Source of the DNA: Oceanospirillum beijerinckii DSM 7166
Lineage (GTDB): Bacteria; Pseudomonadota; Gammaproteobacteria; Pseudomonadales; Halomonadaceae
DNA: 64,000 nucleotides
Direction: 5' to 3'
Assembly (NCBI RefSeq): GCF_000422425.1
Contig: NZ_AULT01000005.1
Coordinates: 124,001-188,000 of the forward strand
This document shows positions 27,384 to 38,626 of the stretch, one piece after another. The notes beneath the pieces were generated by a model that made no database searches, was not told where the DNA came from, and worked only from the letters and a program-made list of their open reading frames with translations. Position 1 is the stretch's first letter; each line of letters starts with the position of its first letter. The translations under genes were made by a program, and so were the position numbers.

Positions 27384-29018
27384 ATGGCCATGAAGCTACA
27401 AAACTTTTCTGTAAAAGTTCGACTCTACTTTTTAATATTTCTTGCCATCTTGGCAATGTTGATCAGTACGGTTACGGGCTTGTTAAACCAAAGAACGGAA
27501 CTCTATAAAGATGCACGCTTTAATGTCCAGTCGTTGGTAGAAAGTGCTTATACACTGACTGATGGTTTCGCAAAACAAGTCGCTTCGGGGGCGCTTACAC
27601 AGCAGGAAGCTCAGCAACAGGCCCGTCGTGCCCTTGAATCTATGCGCTATGCGGATGGTGAATATTTCTTTGCTCTGAATTATGACACGCAGGTTGTTGC
27701 GCATGGCGCTAAACCGGATTTGGTCGGAAAAAACCTGGCTAACTTTAAAACAGAGGATGGCATCTTTGTCCTTAAGGAGATGTCTAACTTGGGGCGCCAG
27801 GGTAAAGAGAGTGGCTTTTTCACTTATCAATGGCCTAAAAGTGGCTTTAATGAACCTAAAGAGAAAATTTCCTATGCGCGGGTAATGCCGCAATGGCAGT
27901 GGGTAATAGGCTCGGGCGTCTATGTCTACCAAATTGAAGAACTCTTCATGGCCCAGCTTATTCAGGCATTGATACAGATTGCAGTTATGCTGGCAGCGAT
28001 GCTGGCTATTGCTGTCGCTATCACCCGCTCTATTACACAACCTCTGGATCGGGTTAGTACCGTGATGAAACAGGTCAGCGATGGTGATCTGACCGTTCGG
28101 GTGAATATGCAGGGGAATGATGAACTGAGCCATATGTCGCGCTCGGTTGATGCGACACTGCAGGTTTTTCAGGATCTGGTTTTTATGCTTACCAGCTCAG
28201 CCAATCAGCTCCAGGGGGCTGCTGAAGAGTTAGCTGCTACTGCAGAACAAACCAGCGATGGTATCCGTCGTCAATCCCAGGAGACAGAACTACTGTCAGC
28301 TGCTATGAACGAAATGTCTGCGACCGTGCAGGAGGTGGCCCGTAATGCTGTGGCCAGTGCAGAAGCGACAAATGCCGCAGATGAAGAAGCGGATGAAGGC
28401 AATCATGAGGTCGAAGACACCGTAGAGAAGATCACTCATCTGAGTCATGAAGTAGAAGAGGCTTCCCGTGTGATCAAGGCTCTGGAGAGTGACACAGAAG
28501 AGATTGGCGCTGTATTAAAAGTGATTCAGGAAATCTCTGAGCAAACTAACCTACCGGCCTTAAATGCGGCTATTGAAGCGGCCCGTGCCGGTGAAAGTGG
28601 TCGAGGTTTTGCCGTTGTTGCCGATGAGGTGCGTAATCTGGCACAACGTACCCAGGACTCGACAAAAGAGATTCATAATATGAATGAGCGTCTGCGCTCA
28701 GGCTCCAAAAATGCCGTTGAGGTGATGACCCGCAGTCAGAAGTGGGCAAATGACAGTGTTAAAGCGGCCACTCATGCCGGTGAAGAACTGAAACTGATCG
28801 TACAGCAAATGGAACATATCCGGGATATGACTGCTCAGGTGGCTACAGCCACAGAGGAGCAAAGTGCAGTAGCTGAAGAGATGAATCGTAATCTGACCAA
28901 TATTGTTAACGTAGCGGAGGAAACCGCACAAGGCTCTGACACCGTAGCATCCAGTAGTGAAGAACTCTCACAGCTCGCCATTCAACTGCAACAAAGTGTG
29001 GCCCGCTTTAGGTGTTAA
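27384..29018 (+). CDS. Methyl-accepting chemotaxis protein, Cache-type sensor
   Basis: A 544-residue transmembrane chemoreceptor. Membrane segments lie at about 12-30 and 190-212. The periplasmic part (31-189) is a single Cache domain: [20 protein letters not shown], then [17 protein letters not shown] follows (213-265, [16 protein letters not shown]), then the signalling coiled coil. The hairpin tip reads [21 protein letters not shown]; the usual residue is Leu where this protein has Pro. The rest of the tip ([18 protein letters not shown]) is standard. It is a close paralogue of the next gene, indicating tandem duplication. No C-terminal CheR-binding pentapeptide is present. Confidence 0.95.
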   Translation: MAMKLQNFSVKVRLYFLIFLAILAMLISTVTGLLNQRTELYKDARFNVQSLVESAYTLTDGFAKQVASGALTQQEAQQQARRALESMRYADGEYFFALNYDTQVVAHGAKPDLVGKNLANFKTEDGIFVLKEMSNLGRQGKESGFFTYQWPKSGFNEPKEKISYARVMPQWQWVIGSGVYVYQIEELFMAQLIQALIQIAVMLAAMLAIAVAITRSITQPLDRVSTVMKQVSDGDLTVRVNMQGNDELSHMSRSVDATLQVFQDLVFMLTSSANQLQGAAEELAATAEQTSDGIRRQSQETELLSAAMNEMSATVQEVARNAVASAEATNAADEEADEGNHEVEDTVEKITHLSHEVEEASRVIKALESDTEEIGAVLKVIQEISEQTNLPALNAAIEAARAGESGRGFAVVADEVRNLAQRTQDSTKEIHNMNERLRSGSKNAVEVMTRSQKWANDSVKAATHAGEELKLIVQQMEHIRDMTAQVATATEEQSAVAEEMNRNLTNIVNVAEETAQGSDTVASSSEELSQLAIQLQQSVARFRC

Positions 29019-29475
29019 AGGAGACTGTTTGGCAGGCTACCTGATCAGGTGGTCTGTCAATATTCTGAATCAAATACATCCCTGCCTTATATCAAGTGGT
29101 TTTTCTCCTACCCTGACAGCTCATGTATCAAGAAATTTGTCTGATGATACAGGAGAAACACATAACTCGGCATTGATTTAAAAATACATTTTAAATCAAT
29201 GTATTAGTGCACTGATTTAGTGCGCATAGCACTTAAACGACTATTCTGTGCACTATTTTTGTGTACTTTTGTTAAGTTTGGTCACGTTTTTTTCTCGACT
29301 CATTTTTCTCTTTAGACTAAGGTGGTGCGCAATATCATAAAGCTAATACTGTATTAGCGATATAAAACTACCCCTAACTTGTAGCTACATAATGGATAGT
29401 AGCGTGGTGCCTGCTCATGGAGAGCCCCCAAATAATAATAGCTCCCATGATCAGTCGATTATGAGATTTGAGCTA
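29019..29475. other. 457-base intergenic region between chemoreceptor paralogues
   Basis: It contains a perfect A+T-rich palindrome: CATTGATTTAAAA (29171-29183) and its complement (29189-29201) around a 5-nt loop. This could be a terminator-like hairpin or an operator. No gene is visible. In-frame ATG codons at 29392 and 29461 could extend the downstream chemoreceptor. Confidence 0.5.
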
Positions 29476-31104
29476 ATGACCCTACAAAATTTCACCGTTA
29501 AAAAACGTCTTTACCTGCTGATAGCGCTAGCCATTGTCGCAATGGCATTGATTAAAATCATCAGCCTCAACAACCTGCGTAATGAATTGTATAAAAGTGC
29601 ACACTTGAGTGTGCAGTCACTGGTTGAATCTGCGCATACCCTGGCTTCGGGCTACGCCAAGCGAGCAGAAGCTGGAGAGATAACAAAATCTGAGGCACAG
29701 GTTCTAGCCAGAAAAGCGTTGGAAAGTATGCGTTATGCTGGGAGTGAGTACTTTTTTGCTCTGGACTATAACGCCGTCATGGTTGTTCATGGTGCTAAGC
29801 CGGAGATTGTAGGTAAAGACTACTCCAATTTTAAAACGAAGGATGGTGTTTTTGTATTAAGGGATATGGCAAATCTGGGACGCCAGGGTAAAAGTGATGG
29901 TTTCTTCTTCTACCAATGGCCGAAGGCCGGTTTTGACGAGCTAAAAGACAAAATATCCTATGCTAAGGTGTTACCTGAATGGCAATGGGTGATCGGTTCC
30001 GGGGAGTATATCTACGAAATCGAAGAGCTGTTTATGGCTAAGGTGATGGAGGCTGCAGTTCAGTTAATAGTGATTCTGGCCGTTATGATTACCATCGCTG
30101 TGATGATTACCCGTTCTATTACCCAGCCACTGGATAGGGTCAGTGACATCATGCATCAGGTGGCTGATGGCGACCTGACCGTAAGGGTTAACCTGCAAGG
30201 GAACGATGAGCTAAGTCATATGTCCCGCGCTGTGGATGAAACTCTAAAGGTGTTCCAGGATCTGGTCTTTATGCTGACTAGCTCAGCACACCAGTTGCAA
30301 GGTTCAGCAGAAGAGCTGGCTGCCACAGCAGAGCAAACCAGTCAGGGTATTCACCGTCAGACAGAGGAAACAGAGCTGCTGTCTGCAGCGATGAATCAGA
30401 TGTCTGCCACAGTACAGGAAGTGGCTCGCAACGCTGTTGCCAGTGCCGAAGCCACCCACGCAGCCGATGCTGAAGCCGATGAGGGCAATCAGGAGGTGGC
30501 GGGTACTGTACATAAGATCACTCAGCTGAGCAATGAAGTAAAAGAAGCCGCTCGTGTAATCAAGGCGTTGGAGAAAGATACTGAAGAGATTGGCACGGTG
30601 CTGAATGTGATTCAGGAGATCTCTGAACAAACCAACCTGCTGGCGCTGAATGCGGCGATTGAAGCAGCCCGTGCCGGTGAGCAGGGTCGGGGTTTTGCTG
30701 TAGTCGCAGATGAAGTACGTAACCTGGCTCAACGGACTCAGGACTCCACCAAAGAGATCTACAGTATGAATGACCGTCTGCGCGCGGGATCACGCAATGC
30801 GGTTGAAGTGATGGAGCGCAGTCGTCAGTGGGCGGAAGAGAGTGTTCAGGCGGCACAACATGCTGGAGGGGAACTGGGCAAGATTGTGTCTCAAATGCAG
30901 CATATTCGTGATATGACCGATCAGGTCGCCGCAGCTACCGAAGAGCAGAGTGCAGTCGCAGAAGAGATGAACCGCAATCTGGTCAATATCGTCAGCGTTT
31001 CCAGCGAAACGGAAGCGGGCTCTAATCAGGTTGCTGTCAGCAGTGAAGAGCTGTCGCAACTCGCGGTTCAGCTGCAGGAGAATGTCGCGCGTTTTAAGTG
31101 TTAG
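29476..31104 (+). CDS. Methyl-accepting chemotaxis protein, Cache-type sensor (paralogue)
   Basis: A chemoreceptor of 542 residues from the ATG at 29476, chosen because [15 protein letters not shown] aligns with the start of the upstream paralogue; in-frame ATGs at 29392 and 29461 would add a polar 28- or 5-residue extension and have no clear ribosome site. Order of parts: membrane helix, Cache domain ([30 protein letters not shown]), second helix near 190-210, HAMP, coiled-coil signalling domain with the canonical [24 protein letters not shown] tip split by normal Leu residues. Similarity to the paralogue is high over the entire length. A 10-bp hairpin follows the stop. Confidence 0.94.
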   Translation: MTLQNFTVKKRLYLLIALAIVAMALIKIISLNNLRNELYKSAHLSVQSLVESAHTLASGYAKRAEAGEITKSEAQVLARKALESMRYAGSEYFFALDYNAVMVVHGAKPEIVGKDYSNFKTKDGVFVLRDMANLGRQGKSDGFFFYQWPKAGFDELKDKISYAKVLPEWQWVIGSGEYIYEIEELFMAKVMEAAVQLIVILAVMITIAVMITRSITQPLDRVSDIMHQVADGDLTVRVNLQGNDELSHMSRAVDETLKVFQDLVFMLTSSAHQLQGSAEELAATAEQTSQGIHRQTEETELLSAAMNQMSATVQEVARNAVASAEATHAADAEADEGNQEVAGTVHKITQLSNEVKEAARVIKALEKDTEEIGTVLNVIQEISEQTNLLALNAAIEAARAGEQGRGFAVVADEVRNLAQRTQDSTKEIYSMNDRLRAGSRNAVEVMERSRQWAEESVQAAQHAGGELGKIVSQMQHIRDMTDQVAAATEEQSAVAEEMNRNLVNIVSVSSETEAGSNQVAVSSEELSQLAVQLQENVARFKC

Positions 31105-31136
31105 ACCCGGATCAAAGCAAGGAAACTGATATATGG

Positions 31137-31167
31137 CCCGGTATCAGCTATCGAAGTTGATACCGGG
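31137..31167 (+). terminator. Hairpin after second chemoreceptor gene
   Basis: CCCGGTATCA (31137-31146) and TGATACCGGG (31158-31167) form a perfect 10-bp stem with an 11-nt loop 32 bases after the stop codon. There is no U-tract, so this is a moderate terminator call. Confidence 0.5.
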
Positions 31168-31269
31168 ATAAGCTCCCATCTTCTGATGTCAAAATCCATA
31201 CAAGAAATAACATTATTTCATATCGTGACTCAGTTAAACTGACACAAAGCGTCGGATCAGAAGAGTAAT

Positions 31270-34245
31270 ATGGAGCAGACAACGACAGCCTTTCCACTGA
31301 TGCTGTCTCTTATGATCGCCTCTGCAGGCGTCATGTTTTTAGCATCAGTCCAAGTTGGTATCATCAGCTTTTTCACCCAAAAAGCGAAACTGTACCTGTC
31401 TTTTTCCGTTATGGCGTTAGCCGTAGGGGTCTATCAGCTTGGACAGAGCTACAGCTTATACAGTGCTGAATTAGACTCGGCTCTGATCGGATTGAAGTGG
31501 CAAACGGGCGCGATATTGCTGTTTTATCCCGCCATGTTTCTGTTCTTTGCCTGTTATACCCAACAGAAAACAATCACCCCCTGGTTTCAGCTGATACTGT
31601 TTATTTCTACTCTCGGTTTTCTTGTTAATCTGTTCAGTCCTTATTCAATTCGCTTCGAACAGGTCAGCCACCTGACCCGTTATACCCTGCCTTATGGTGA
31701 GACAATACATCTTATTCATGGTAAACAGCATGTTCTGGGACAAAGCTTGCACCTGCTTGGTCAGGGGCTGATGCTCTGGCTGTTCTATCGCAGTTATTGC
31801 CTATACCGACAGCGCAGAACTTTATCTGCGGTAATGCTGGTTATCTATCTGCTGCTTCAGTTGTCTGGCTCTGTTTATGGCGCGTTGATTGACGCAGGGG
31901 AAATTGAAGGCTTGTATATTGCAGGTTTTATTTTCACTCTGCTGATCTTATTGATGACGCTCAGTATGGCCTATGATTTTAAGGTTCAAAATCATCTGCT
32001 GAAGGAACGCACAGAGGCCTTGGCAGATGCGGTATTGCGACAGAAAGAAGCTGAATCCTACAATAGAAAATGGGCCCAGGTGCTGCATCAAGCGCCTGTA
32101 GCCACAGTTATTCTATCCCCGGAGGGAGAAATTATTACCAGCAATCAAGCTTGTATAGATTTCTGGGGAAAGGCACTGAAACAGCAGCCTGAGGCAGACT
32201 TTCTGGCTCTGCTGAAGATAACCCCAGAACAGTTAAATCAAGCCTTTTGTCGTAGTGTCCACAATGAAGAGCAGAAAACCCGGACACTGAAATTCACAAA
32301 AGGCCAGACAGAACATGGTCTCACCGCACAGAAAGATGCCTGGCTGCAGTTCAATATCTACCCGGTAAAAGATGAGCGAGGAGAGCTCAGCGAAGTGGTG
32401 ATCAGTCATAGTGATGTCACCGAGCAGGAAAATGCCAAACAGGCCATCGAGAATATTGCCGCTGGAGTCTCCTCATCCAGTGGGCGGGAGTTTTTCGATC
32501 AACTGGTGCTGCATATCAGTCAGCTGTTTAAAGCCCGGTATGCTTTTATTGGCCTGCTAAATCAGGACAACCCTGGTGAAAAGACAATACGCACCTTATC
32601 AATCTGTTCAAGCAATGAAATTGTCGAAAATATCTCATACGCGCTGAAAGACACCCCTTGCGATAATGTTATTGGTCAGGATATCTGCATTCACGCCTGC
32701 GATGTTCAACAGTTGTATCCGAAGGACTTCCTGCTGCAGGAGATGGGGATTGAGGGTTATATTGGTGCCCCTATCTTTGAACCAGACGGTACACCTCTGG
32801 GTGTTATGGTCATTCTGGATACCAAACCGTTGGAACACACACAGCAGGCTACCAGCATTCTGGAGATCTTTGCTGCACGGGCCGGAGCAGAGCTGCAGCG
32901 CCTTAATGCGGAAGCCCAAATGCGTCAGATGGCCTATGAGGACTATCTGACTCAATTGCCCAGCCGGGCTCAGATGCATGAACATCTGCATGATGTCCTG
33001 GCCCAAAGCCGGAAAAATGGCACTCAGGCAGCCATGTTCCTGATCGACCTGGATCATTTTAAAACCGTCAATGATGCCCTGGGCCATGATGTCGGCGATG
33101 AGATTATCCGCAAGATGGGCGAGCGTCTGCGTCAGCAACTGGCTTCGGAACTGTTTATCGCCCGGGTCGGTGGTGATGAGTTTGTTGTCATCGACCAGCA
33201 GGATGGTGACGTGACACCGCTGGATATTAAGCTACTGGCCGATCGTTTACTGCATCTGCTGATGCAGCCCTTGCAGGTGGGCGAGCGCATCCTGAATATC
33301 GGCGGCAGTATTGGTGCCGTGGTTTTCCCGGCTGACCCGGAGCACCAGGAAACAGAGCTTGACCTGTTACGTTACGCCGATATTGCTCTGTATCAGGCCA
33401 AAAGCTCAGGCCGGGATAATTATGTTCTGTTTGAACCCCGTCTGCAGCAAAGGGTGAATGATCGCCTGGAGATTGAACGTGGGCTGCGTGAAGCCCTGGA
33501 AAATGATTATCTGAAACTTTATCTACAGCCTCAGGTAACAAAAGAGGGACGTGTTGTCGGGGCTGAGGTCCTGCTACGCTGGCAGCACCCTGAACAGGGG
33601 CTGATTCCACCCTTCCGCTTTATTCCAGTGGCGGAAGAAACCGGCTTGATCTTACGTCTGGGGCACTGGGTTATGGATCATAGTTTCCAACTGATCGCTC
33701 AGTGGCAACAGCAGCAGTTGGATTATCCACCGCAGATCTCGATCAATATCTCTGCCTGGCAGTTTGCTCAACAGGATTTTATTGATCAGGTAAAGAGCCT
33801 GATTCAACAGCGTCAGATTGATCCCGCACTGATTATTCTGGAGGTCACAGAAACCGCACTGCTGACAGATATTGCAGAAACCCGTTTGAAGCTTGAACAG
33901 CTCAGGGCACAGGGCTTTAAAATCTCACTGGATGATTTTGGTACTGGCTATTCCTCGCTGGCCTATCTGAAAGATCTGCCACTGGATGAGCTGAAAATCG
34001 ATAAAACCTTTATTGATGAAGTAAAACCCGGTGAAAAACAGCCGTTGGTTGAGTCTATGCTGGCCATTGGTAAGCATATGCAGCTATCGGTCATTGCTGA
34101 AGGTGTCGAAAGCAAAGAACAGTGTGAACAGCTCAGTCTGATGGGATGCCAAAATTTCCAGGGTTACTACTTCGCCAGACCCATGCCGGCAGAAGAGCTA
34201 CCGGAATGGCTGGCAGAACAGTCGTTGAAAGTGACTGAGTGTTGA
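31270..34245 (+). CDS. Membrane GGDEF-EAL protein with PAS and GAF domains
   Basis: A 991-residue cyclic-di-GMP enzyme. About seven hydrophobic segments lie in residues 10-235, resembling the 7TM N-terminal regions of some histidine kinases. A PAS domain follows (about 265-385, VLHQAPVATVILSPEGEIITS), then a GAF domain (395-545), a GGDEF domain (about 555-715) with intact RVGGDEF near 635, and an EAL domain (735-985). In the EAL the signature reads EVLLRW; the catalytic Glu, the DDFGTGYSSL loop and the terminal EGVES motif are present, so phosphodiesterase activity is plausible. Which activity dominates cannot be told. It lies between chemoreceptor genes. Confidence 0.95.
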   Translation: MEQTTTAFPLMLSLMIASAGVMFLASVQVGIISFFTQKAKLYLSFSVMALAVGVYQLGQSYSLYSAELDSALIGLKWQTGAILLFYPAMFLFFACYTQQKTITPWFQLILFISTLGFLVNLFSPYSIRFEQVSHLTRYTLPYGETIHLIHGKQHVLGQSLHLLGQGLMLWLFYRSYCLYRQRRTLSAVMLVIYLLLQLSGSVYGALIDAGEIEGLYIAGFIFTLLILLMTLSMAYDFKVQNHLLKERTEALADAVLRQKEAESYNRKWAQVLHQAPVATVILSPEGEIITSNQACIDFWGKALKQQPEADFLALLKITPEQLNQAFCRSVHNEEQKTRTLKFTKGQTEHGLTAQKDAWLQFNIYPVKDERGELSEVVISHSDVTEQENAKQAIENIAAGVSSSSGREFFDQLVLHISQLFKARYAFIGLLNQDNPGEKTIRTLSICSSNEIVENISYALKDTPCDNVIGQDICIHACDVQQLYPKDFLLQEMGIEGYIGAPIFEPDGTPLGVMVILDTKPLEHTQQATSILEIFAARAGAELQRLNAEAQMRQMAYEDYLTQLPSRAQMHEHLHDVLAQSRKNGTQAAMFLIDLDHFKTVNDALGHDVGDEIIRKMGERLRQQLASELFIARVGGDEFVVIDQQDGDVTPLDIKLLADRLLHLLMQPLQVGERILNIGGSIGAVVFPADPEHQETELDLLRYADIALYQAKSSGRDNYVLFEPRLQQRVNDRLEIERGLREALENDYLKLYLQPQVTKEGRVVGAEVLLRWQHPEQGLIPPFRFIPVAEETGLILRLGHWVMDHSFQLIAQWQQQQLDYPPQISINISAWQFAQQDFIDQVKSLIQQRQIDPALIILEVTETALLTDIAETRLKLEQLRAQGFKISLDDFGTGYSSLAYLKDLPLDELKIDKTFIDEVKPGEKQPLVESMLAIGKHMQLSVIAEGVESKEQCEQLSLMGCQNFQGYYFARPMPAEELPEWLAEQSLKVTEC

Positions 34246-34290
34246 TCTTTAACAGGAAACTTAAGGCGGTCCTGCCTCAAGCCGTTTGGG

Positions 34291-35919
34291 TTAAACCTTA
34301 AAGCGACAGATCATATTGTCTAGCTCTGTGGACAGACCAGAGAGCTCCTGACTAACAGTCGCAGTTTCCTGACAAGCAGAGCTGGATTCCCGTGCCACGT
34401 CCGCAATATTCACAATACTCTGATTCATCTCGTCTGCCGTGGCACTCTGTTGCTCGACTGCCGCGGCGATCTGACTGTTCATATCACTGATTGATGTGAC
34501 ATGGCGTGTCACTTCAATCAAAGCACCACTGGTTCGCGCGCTTTGCTCCAGTCCCTGTTGAGCCCGTTCCCGACTGCGGGTCATGGCATTCACCGCATCC
34601 TGACTGCCCTGTTGTACCCGTTGAATCACCTCTTCGATCTCTTCTGTGGAGTTCTGGGTCTGCTGGGCTAAATTTCTGACCTCATCAGCCACAACGGCAA
34701 AGCCGCGCCCCTGCTCACCAGCCCGGGCGGCTTCGATGGCCGCATTCAGCGCCAATAGATTTGTTTGCTCGGCAATACCCTTAATGACGTCAGTGACCAA
34801 AGCGATATTCTGCGCCTCTTTCTCCAGTGAACTCACCACTTCTGCAGCATTGCTGACCTCATCCGCCAATGCCTGAATAATGCGATTATTTTCCATCAGG
34901 ATCTGTTCACCCTGTTCGGACTCAGTGCGTGTGGTCTGTGCAGCCGTTTCTGCTTCCGCCGCATGGCGGGCTACTTCCTGTATTGTCGCAACCATCTCAT
35001 TCATGGCGGTTGCCACATGGTCTGTTTCCTCTTGTTGGCGTGTCATACCTTCACTGGTGTGCTGACTGGCCAAGGACATTTTGTCTGCTTCCTGAGAGAG
35101 GTGCTTCACTGCAGAGGCAACTTGGGTAACCAGTTTCTGAAACTGTTCCAGCATATTATTAAAAGCCGAACCTATCGCTGCGATTTCATCATTACCCGAA
35201 ACCTTAAGGCGTTGAGTCAGATCATGCTTCTTCTCAATATGCCTGATTGTCTTAAACATATTATCCAGAGGTGTTGTAATGGCTTTCGCAACCAGATAGC
35301 CCAGTAGCGCCACGGCAAGAAAAATAACAATCATCTCTATTATTTGAATCATCTTGGCGGTCTCATAAGACCCTGCCAGTTCTTTTCGCACCTCACCGGC
35401 AACACTCAGCTGTAGCAGTAACAGTTCGGCAATCTTGTCACTGATTGGGTCAATGGTGCGATATAAAGGGCCGTCAAAACGATCCAGCGCCCCCGCTTGC
35501 ATGCCCTTCATGCCCGCCAGAACAGACAAGAGCTCATTAATGGATTGATCAGCCTGACGGAACAGCGTGGCGGCCTCAGAGGCTAGGCGGGTTTCTTCAT
35601 CTGTCAGCTCCGTTGCCATATATTTTTTCCAGTTTTGCTCAATGCGTGTTTGAGCTTGCTGAATCCCTTTACGGGCGTCTTCAGCAGACATCATGCCCGC
35701 ATTGGTTTTATTAACTGCATCAATAATTAATACAGCATAATCCGTACTGATGTAATAGAGATCATTTAAAGGCACAACTCTGTCGTTATAGATCGTATTG
35801 ACACCGTCATTAAATAACTCCAGCTGCCTATCAGCAATAAAGAAGCTAACCAGTAATCCAACAATGGGGGCTACCATCATCAGGGTCAGTTTTTTCCCCA
35901 CGGATAGTCGTTTCATCAT
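34291..35919 (-). CDS. Methyl-accepting chemotaxis protein, four-helix-bundle sensor
   Basis: A 542-residue chemoreceptor with a different sensor from its neighbours. Membrane segments lie at about 12-28 and 190-212. The periplasmic part is helical ([44 protein letters not shown]), typical of 4HB_MCP sensors. HAMP ([24 protein letters not shown]) and the signalling domain with [20 protein letters not shown] and [18 protein letters not shown] follow. All hairpin-tip residues look normal. It is convergent with the GGDEF-EAL gene, with 45 bases between the stops. No CheR-binding pentapeptide is seen. Confidence 0.95.
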   Translation of the reverse strand: MMKRLSVGKKLTLMMVAPIVGLLVSFFIADRQLELFNDGVNTIYNDRVVPLNDLYYISTDYAVLIIDAVNKTNAGMMSAEDARKGIQQAQTRIEQNWKKYMATELTDEETRLASEAATLFRQADQSINELLSVLAGMKGMQAGALDRFDGPLYRTIDPISDKIAELLLLQLSVAGEVRKELAGSYETAKMIQIIEMIVIFLAVALLGYLVAKAITTPLDNMFKTIRHIEKKHDLTQRLKVSGNDEIAAIGSAFNNMLEQFQKLVTQVASAVKHLSQEADKMSLASQHTSEGMTRQQEETDHVATAMNEMVATIQEVARHAAEAETAAQTTRTESEQGEQILMENNRIIQALADEVSNAAEVVSSLEKEAQNIALVTDVIKGIAEQTNLLALNAAIEAARAGEQGRGFAVVADEVRNLAQQTQNSTEEIEEVIQRVQQGSQDAVNAMTRSRERAQQGLEQSARTSGALIEVTRHVTSISDMNSQIAAAVEQQSATADEMNQSIVNIADVARESSSACQETATVSQELSGLSTELDNMICRFKV

Positions 35920-36387
35920 ATCGGAACCCTTGATCGAATAAGGAGTAAAATCCTTTGAAATTCATGAGACTACAATGAACATCCGTGAACAAGGTGTCAG
36001 GCATAGCCTGTCGAGATAACATGCATTTTTTAGTTTAGATCAAATGTGGCAGATAATAGGGGGCGATAGCTCATTTTTTTGTCATCGCAGGCAAGGGTGT
36101 TGAGATGCATCAATCATCAGAATGCCCTGAAACCTGGCATTCAGATAAGCACTTACACAAAAGCTTCTCTTTAGAAAATGGCTTTATTTTTCAGCTATCG
36201 GTCAGAAAATATCGCAACACTTTTGTGTAAGTGGGTACATACCGCTTGAACAGTAAAAGGCTCAATATAAAGACTCGCCTCAACTGAAGCGTTCTTCCAG
36301 GACAGTGACGATTTCCAATCCAAGTACTAGCACGTTATTATCAATGCCTGCGATCACCAGACCCAGAGCAAATACTGCAGGACTATT
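35920..36387. other. 468-base intergenic region with a dispersed repeat
   Basis: It holds the promoter region of the leftward chemoreceptor and the rightward YgjP-like gene, and the 84-bp inverted-repeat element at 36150-36233. I see no other gene. Confidence 0.5.
36150..36233. repeat. 84-bp dispersed element bounded by 14-bp inverted repeats
   Basis: CACTTACACAAAAG (36150-36163) and CTTTTGTGTAAGTG (36220-36233) are perfect inverted ends around an A+T-rich 56-bp core containing AATGGCTTTATTTTTCAGC. A diverged copy lies at 62825-62906 and a fragment near 63450. It has the size and structure of a small non-autonomous element (MITE-like) or a structured regulatory repeat. Confidence 0.7.
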
Positions 36388-36897
36388 GTGCAAAAGCTTA
36401 TCTACCTTTCCGGTTACTCAGAGCCGATCCAACAACAGGCACAACGGCTGCTGAATGAAGGTAAGCTGGATCATTATCTACTGAAGCGTTATCCCCAAGC
36501 GCACTCGATTAAGACCGACGCTCAGTTATACGATTACACGCAACAGCTTAAACAGCGTTATATGAAAAAAGCCTCGCCATTGCGTAAAGTCTGCTTTGAT
36601 AGCAAGGTCAGCGTTGAACACCATGCCTTGGGGCTGAATGCTCATATTACCCGCGTCCATGGCGGAAAATTAAAAGCCAACCACGAGATCCGTATCGATC
36701 CTTGCTTTAAGCATTGTCCAGAAGAGTTTCTGCGCATGATTGTCGTGCATGAACTGGCTCACCTGAAGGAACGGCAACACAACAAAGCGTTTTATCAACT
36801 ATGCAGCCATATCGAGCCAGACTATTTCCAATTGGAACTGGATCTCAGATTAATGCTGACCTTGCAAACCCAGCAGCATAAAAAACTCTATGAATAG
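36388..36897 (+). CDS. YgjP-like metallopeptidase-fold protein (M48/DUF45 family)
   Basis: A 169-residue cytoplasmic protein. The zinc motif is VVHELAHLKERQHNKAFY near residues 118-135 (HExxH with a downstream conserved H and N), and the preceding IRIDPCFKHCPEEFLRMI matches the YgjP group. The E. coli YgjP protein has been reported to hydrolyse UTP in addition to its peptidase-like fold; which activity applies here is unknown. It starts with GTG, AGGA five bases upstream. The N-terminal half is shorter and more helical than in the longer 230-residue DUF45 proteins, but matches the short YgjP-like subgroup. It stands alone between intergenic regions. Confidence 0.85.
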   Translation: MQKLIYLSGYSEPIQQQAQRLLNEGKLDHYLLKRYPQAHSIKTDAQLYDYTQQLKQRYMKKASPLRKVCFDSKVSVEHHALGLNAHITRVHGGKLKANHEIRIDPCFKHCPEEFLRMIVVHELAHLKERQHNKAFYQLCSHIEPDYFQLELDLRLMLTLQTQQHKKLYE

Positions 36898-37100
36898 AGG
36901 CTTGAGACGGTCTTTGACAGGGTATCCAAGGTCCAGTGATTGTAACTTAGTCAGAGATGATCATCTCACCCTGAGTGATTGGCTTAGAAATATGAGAGGG
37001 AGGTGATGGCTCGATATAGACTGCCAAAAGATTGGCTGGATATGGATAGATAACCTGCCATATTACAGAAGATGGGAGCTGAGCCTGGGGCATTCAAGCA

Positions 37101-38213
37101 CTAGAATAACTCGATACTGCTTTGAGCCATATCAGCCCCGCAAACCTGATTACGACCACTCTCTTTTGCGCGATACAGAGACTGGTCTGCCACACGGAAC
37201 AACTCGTCGGGCTCAGGAGGGGAGAACTCATCAGTATGATAGGTATAAAAACCAACCGATGTGGTAACAACGCCATAATTTGCGTTATTGATATGCTCAA
37301 TGCCCAGATCTTCGATCTCTGCTCGAATACGCTCAGCTAACCCTTCGGCCCCCGTCTCGTCTTGCTGAATGATAATCGCAAACTCTTCACCACCTAAACG
37401 AAAGCAGGCAGCGGTTTCATCACCCGTGCAATATTGCAGTACCGCAGCCGTTTCCTTAAGCACATCATCACCTTTCTGGTGACCATAGGTATCGTTATAC
37501 TTCTTGAAGTTATCAATATCAAAAATAATCAGGCTTAATGCCCTGTTATTCTCATAACAGTCCTGAAGGTGCTGCTCAAAATAGTGGTTAAAATGGCGAC
37601 GATTATACAAGCCGGTTAACGCATCCCGAATAGACAGCTCCACTACCATTTTATGATCGGTAATATCCTGGTGTACTGCGATATAACCCACTTTACGACC
37701 ATACATATCATAGTTCGCTGTGATTGAGGCATACACCCAATAGCTGGTGCCATCTTTTCTCTGGTTGCACATCTCACCTTGCCAATCCCGGCCTTCCGAG
37801 ATCGATTGCCACAGACTCTGATAGGTTTCATCGGGTGTGTTTGGGTGGCGTACCATTGCATGGCTATGGTTAACAAGCTCTTCTTTGCTAAAACCTGAGA
37901 TCTGGCAGAAGGCATCACTGACATCAAGAATATTACCCTCCAGATCTGTTTTAGAGGTGATAACATACTGATTAATAATTTTCAGATAGGATTGGGCAAT
38001 ATGGTTGGCTTCTTTCTTATTTTGGGTCAGGCGCTTGAACTGACGATGGCCAAAGACCAGCATTACAAACATCAGTGTGACTGTTAGAAATAAAAACAGA
38101 GGGTTGTTAAAAGCTGAAACCTGGGCCGGCTCTGCCAGCACAGTTTCTGAGAGCATCAGACACCATGGTGCAAATAAAGCTCGCGCTTTTATTTTGCCTC
38201 TGGATTTAGCCAT
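37101..38213 (-). CDS. Diguanylate cyclase with membrane anchor and PAS domain
   Basis: A 370-residue protein. A membrane segment lies at about 36-54 (LFLFLTVTLMFVMLVFG) after an N-terminal possibly periplasmic stretch with a hydrophobic patch near 12-25. A PAS domain with PAC motif follows (about 78-195: GNILDVSDAFCQISGFSKEEL; DGTSYWVYASI). The GGDEF domain covers about 200-355 with RDALTGLYNRRHFN at its start and the active site RLGGEEF near 275, which is a functional variant. Upstream of the active site, an allosteric RxxD inhibitory site is not obvious. It would raise cyclic di-GMP and oppose motility through the PilZ protein; that link is inference. Confidence 0.93.
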   Translation of the reverse strand: MAKSRGKIKARALFAPWCLMLSETVLAEPAQVSAFNNPLFLFLTVTLMFVMLVFGHRQFKRLTQNKKEANHIAQSYLKIINQYVITSKTDLEGNILDVSDAFCQISGFSKEELVNHSHAMVRHPNTPDETYQSLWQSISEGRDWQGEMCNQRKDGTSYWVYASITANYDMYGRKVGYIAVHQDITDHKMVVELSIRDALTGLYNRRHFNHYFEQHLQDCYENNRALSLIIFDIDNFKKYNDTYGHQKGDDVLKETAAVLQYCTGDETAACFRLGGEEFAIIIQQDETGAEGLAERIRAEIEDLGIEHINNANYGVVTTSVGFYTYHTDEFSPPEPDELFRVADQSLYRAKESGRNQVCGADMAQSSIELF

Positions 38214-38626
38214 AAACTGAATAAAACCTCTAATATTTAAGCAGATTCTTAATCTACATTATGGCATGTCTGTGGGATCAACCCCAAGGCTCCAAATCAA
38301 TATTGTCGTATTTTTATATTGTAACGCTCCCCCCCTTATTCAGATGGGACTCCGGTTTAAAAACTATGGGGGTTTTTTGCGAAGTGCTTTCTGCTGCATC
38401 GGATAGCTGATAGAATACTTGCTGAAAACACTGTATAAAAAAACATATTAGATACCAGCCAAGCTTTTTTGATCCACCTCTGATAATCGCTCACTGCAAA
38501 AAATAGCTCTATCTGAAAAGAGTAATGGATCACAACCCCCGGTAAATCCGATAGGTGAAACCCGCACATGCTTTATCTGTGTTGAACCTGAGAACCGTGC
38601 GAGGCCAATATTAAAAAGGAGAAACC
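38214..38626. other. 413-base intergenic region
   Basis: It contains the promoter of the leftward diguanylate cyclase gene and of the small zinc-ribbon gene at 38627. A G/C run CCCCCC with CTTATT follows at about 38331. No gene is visible; a short minus-strand frame at 38357-38569 has no ribosome site and I do not call it. Confidence 0.45.

Noticed and set aside
31234-31260. Sigma-28 promoter upstream of the GGDEF-EAL gene
   Set aside because: A TAAA is present but the -10 element is too far from GCCGATAA.
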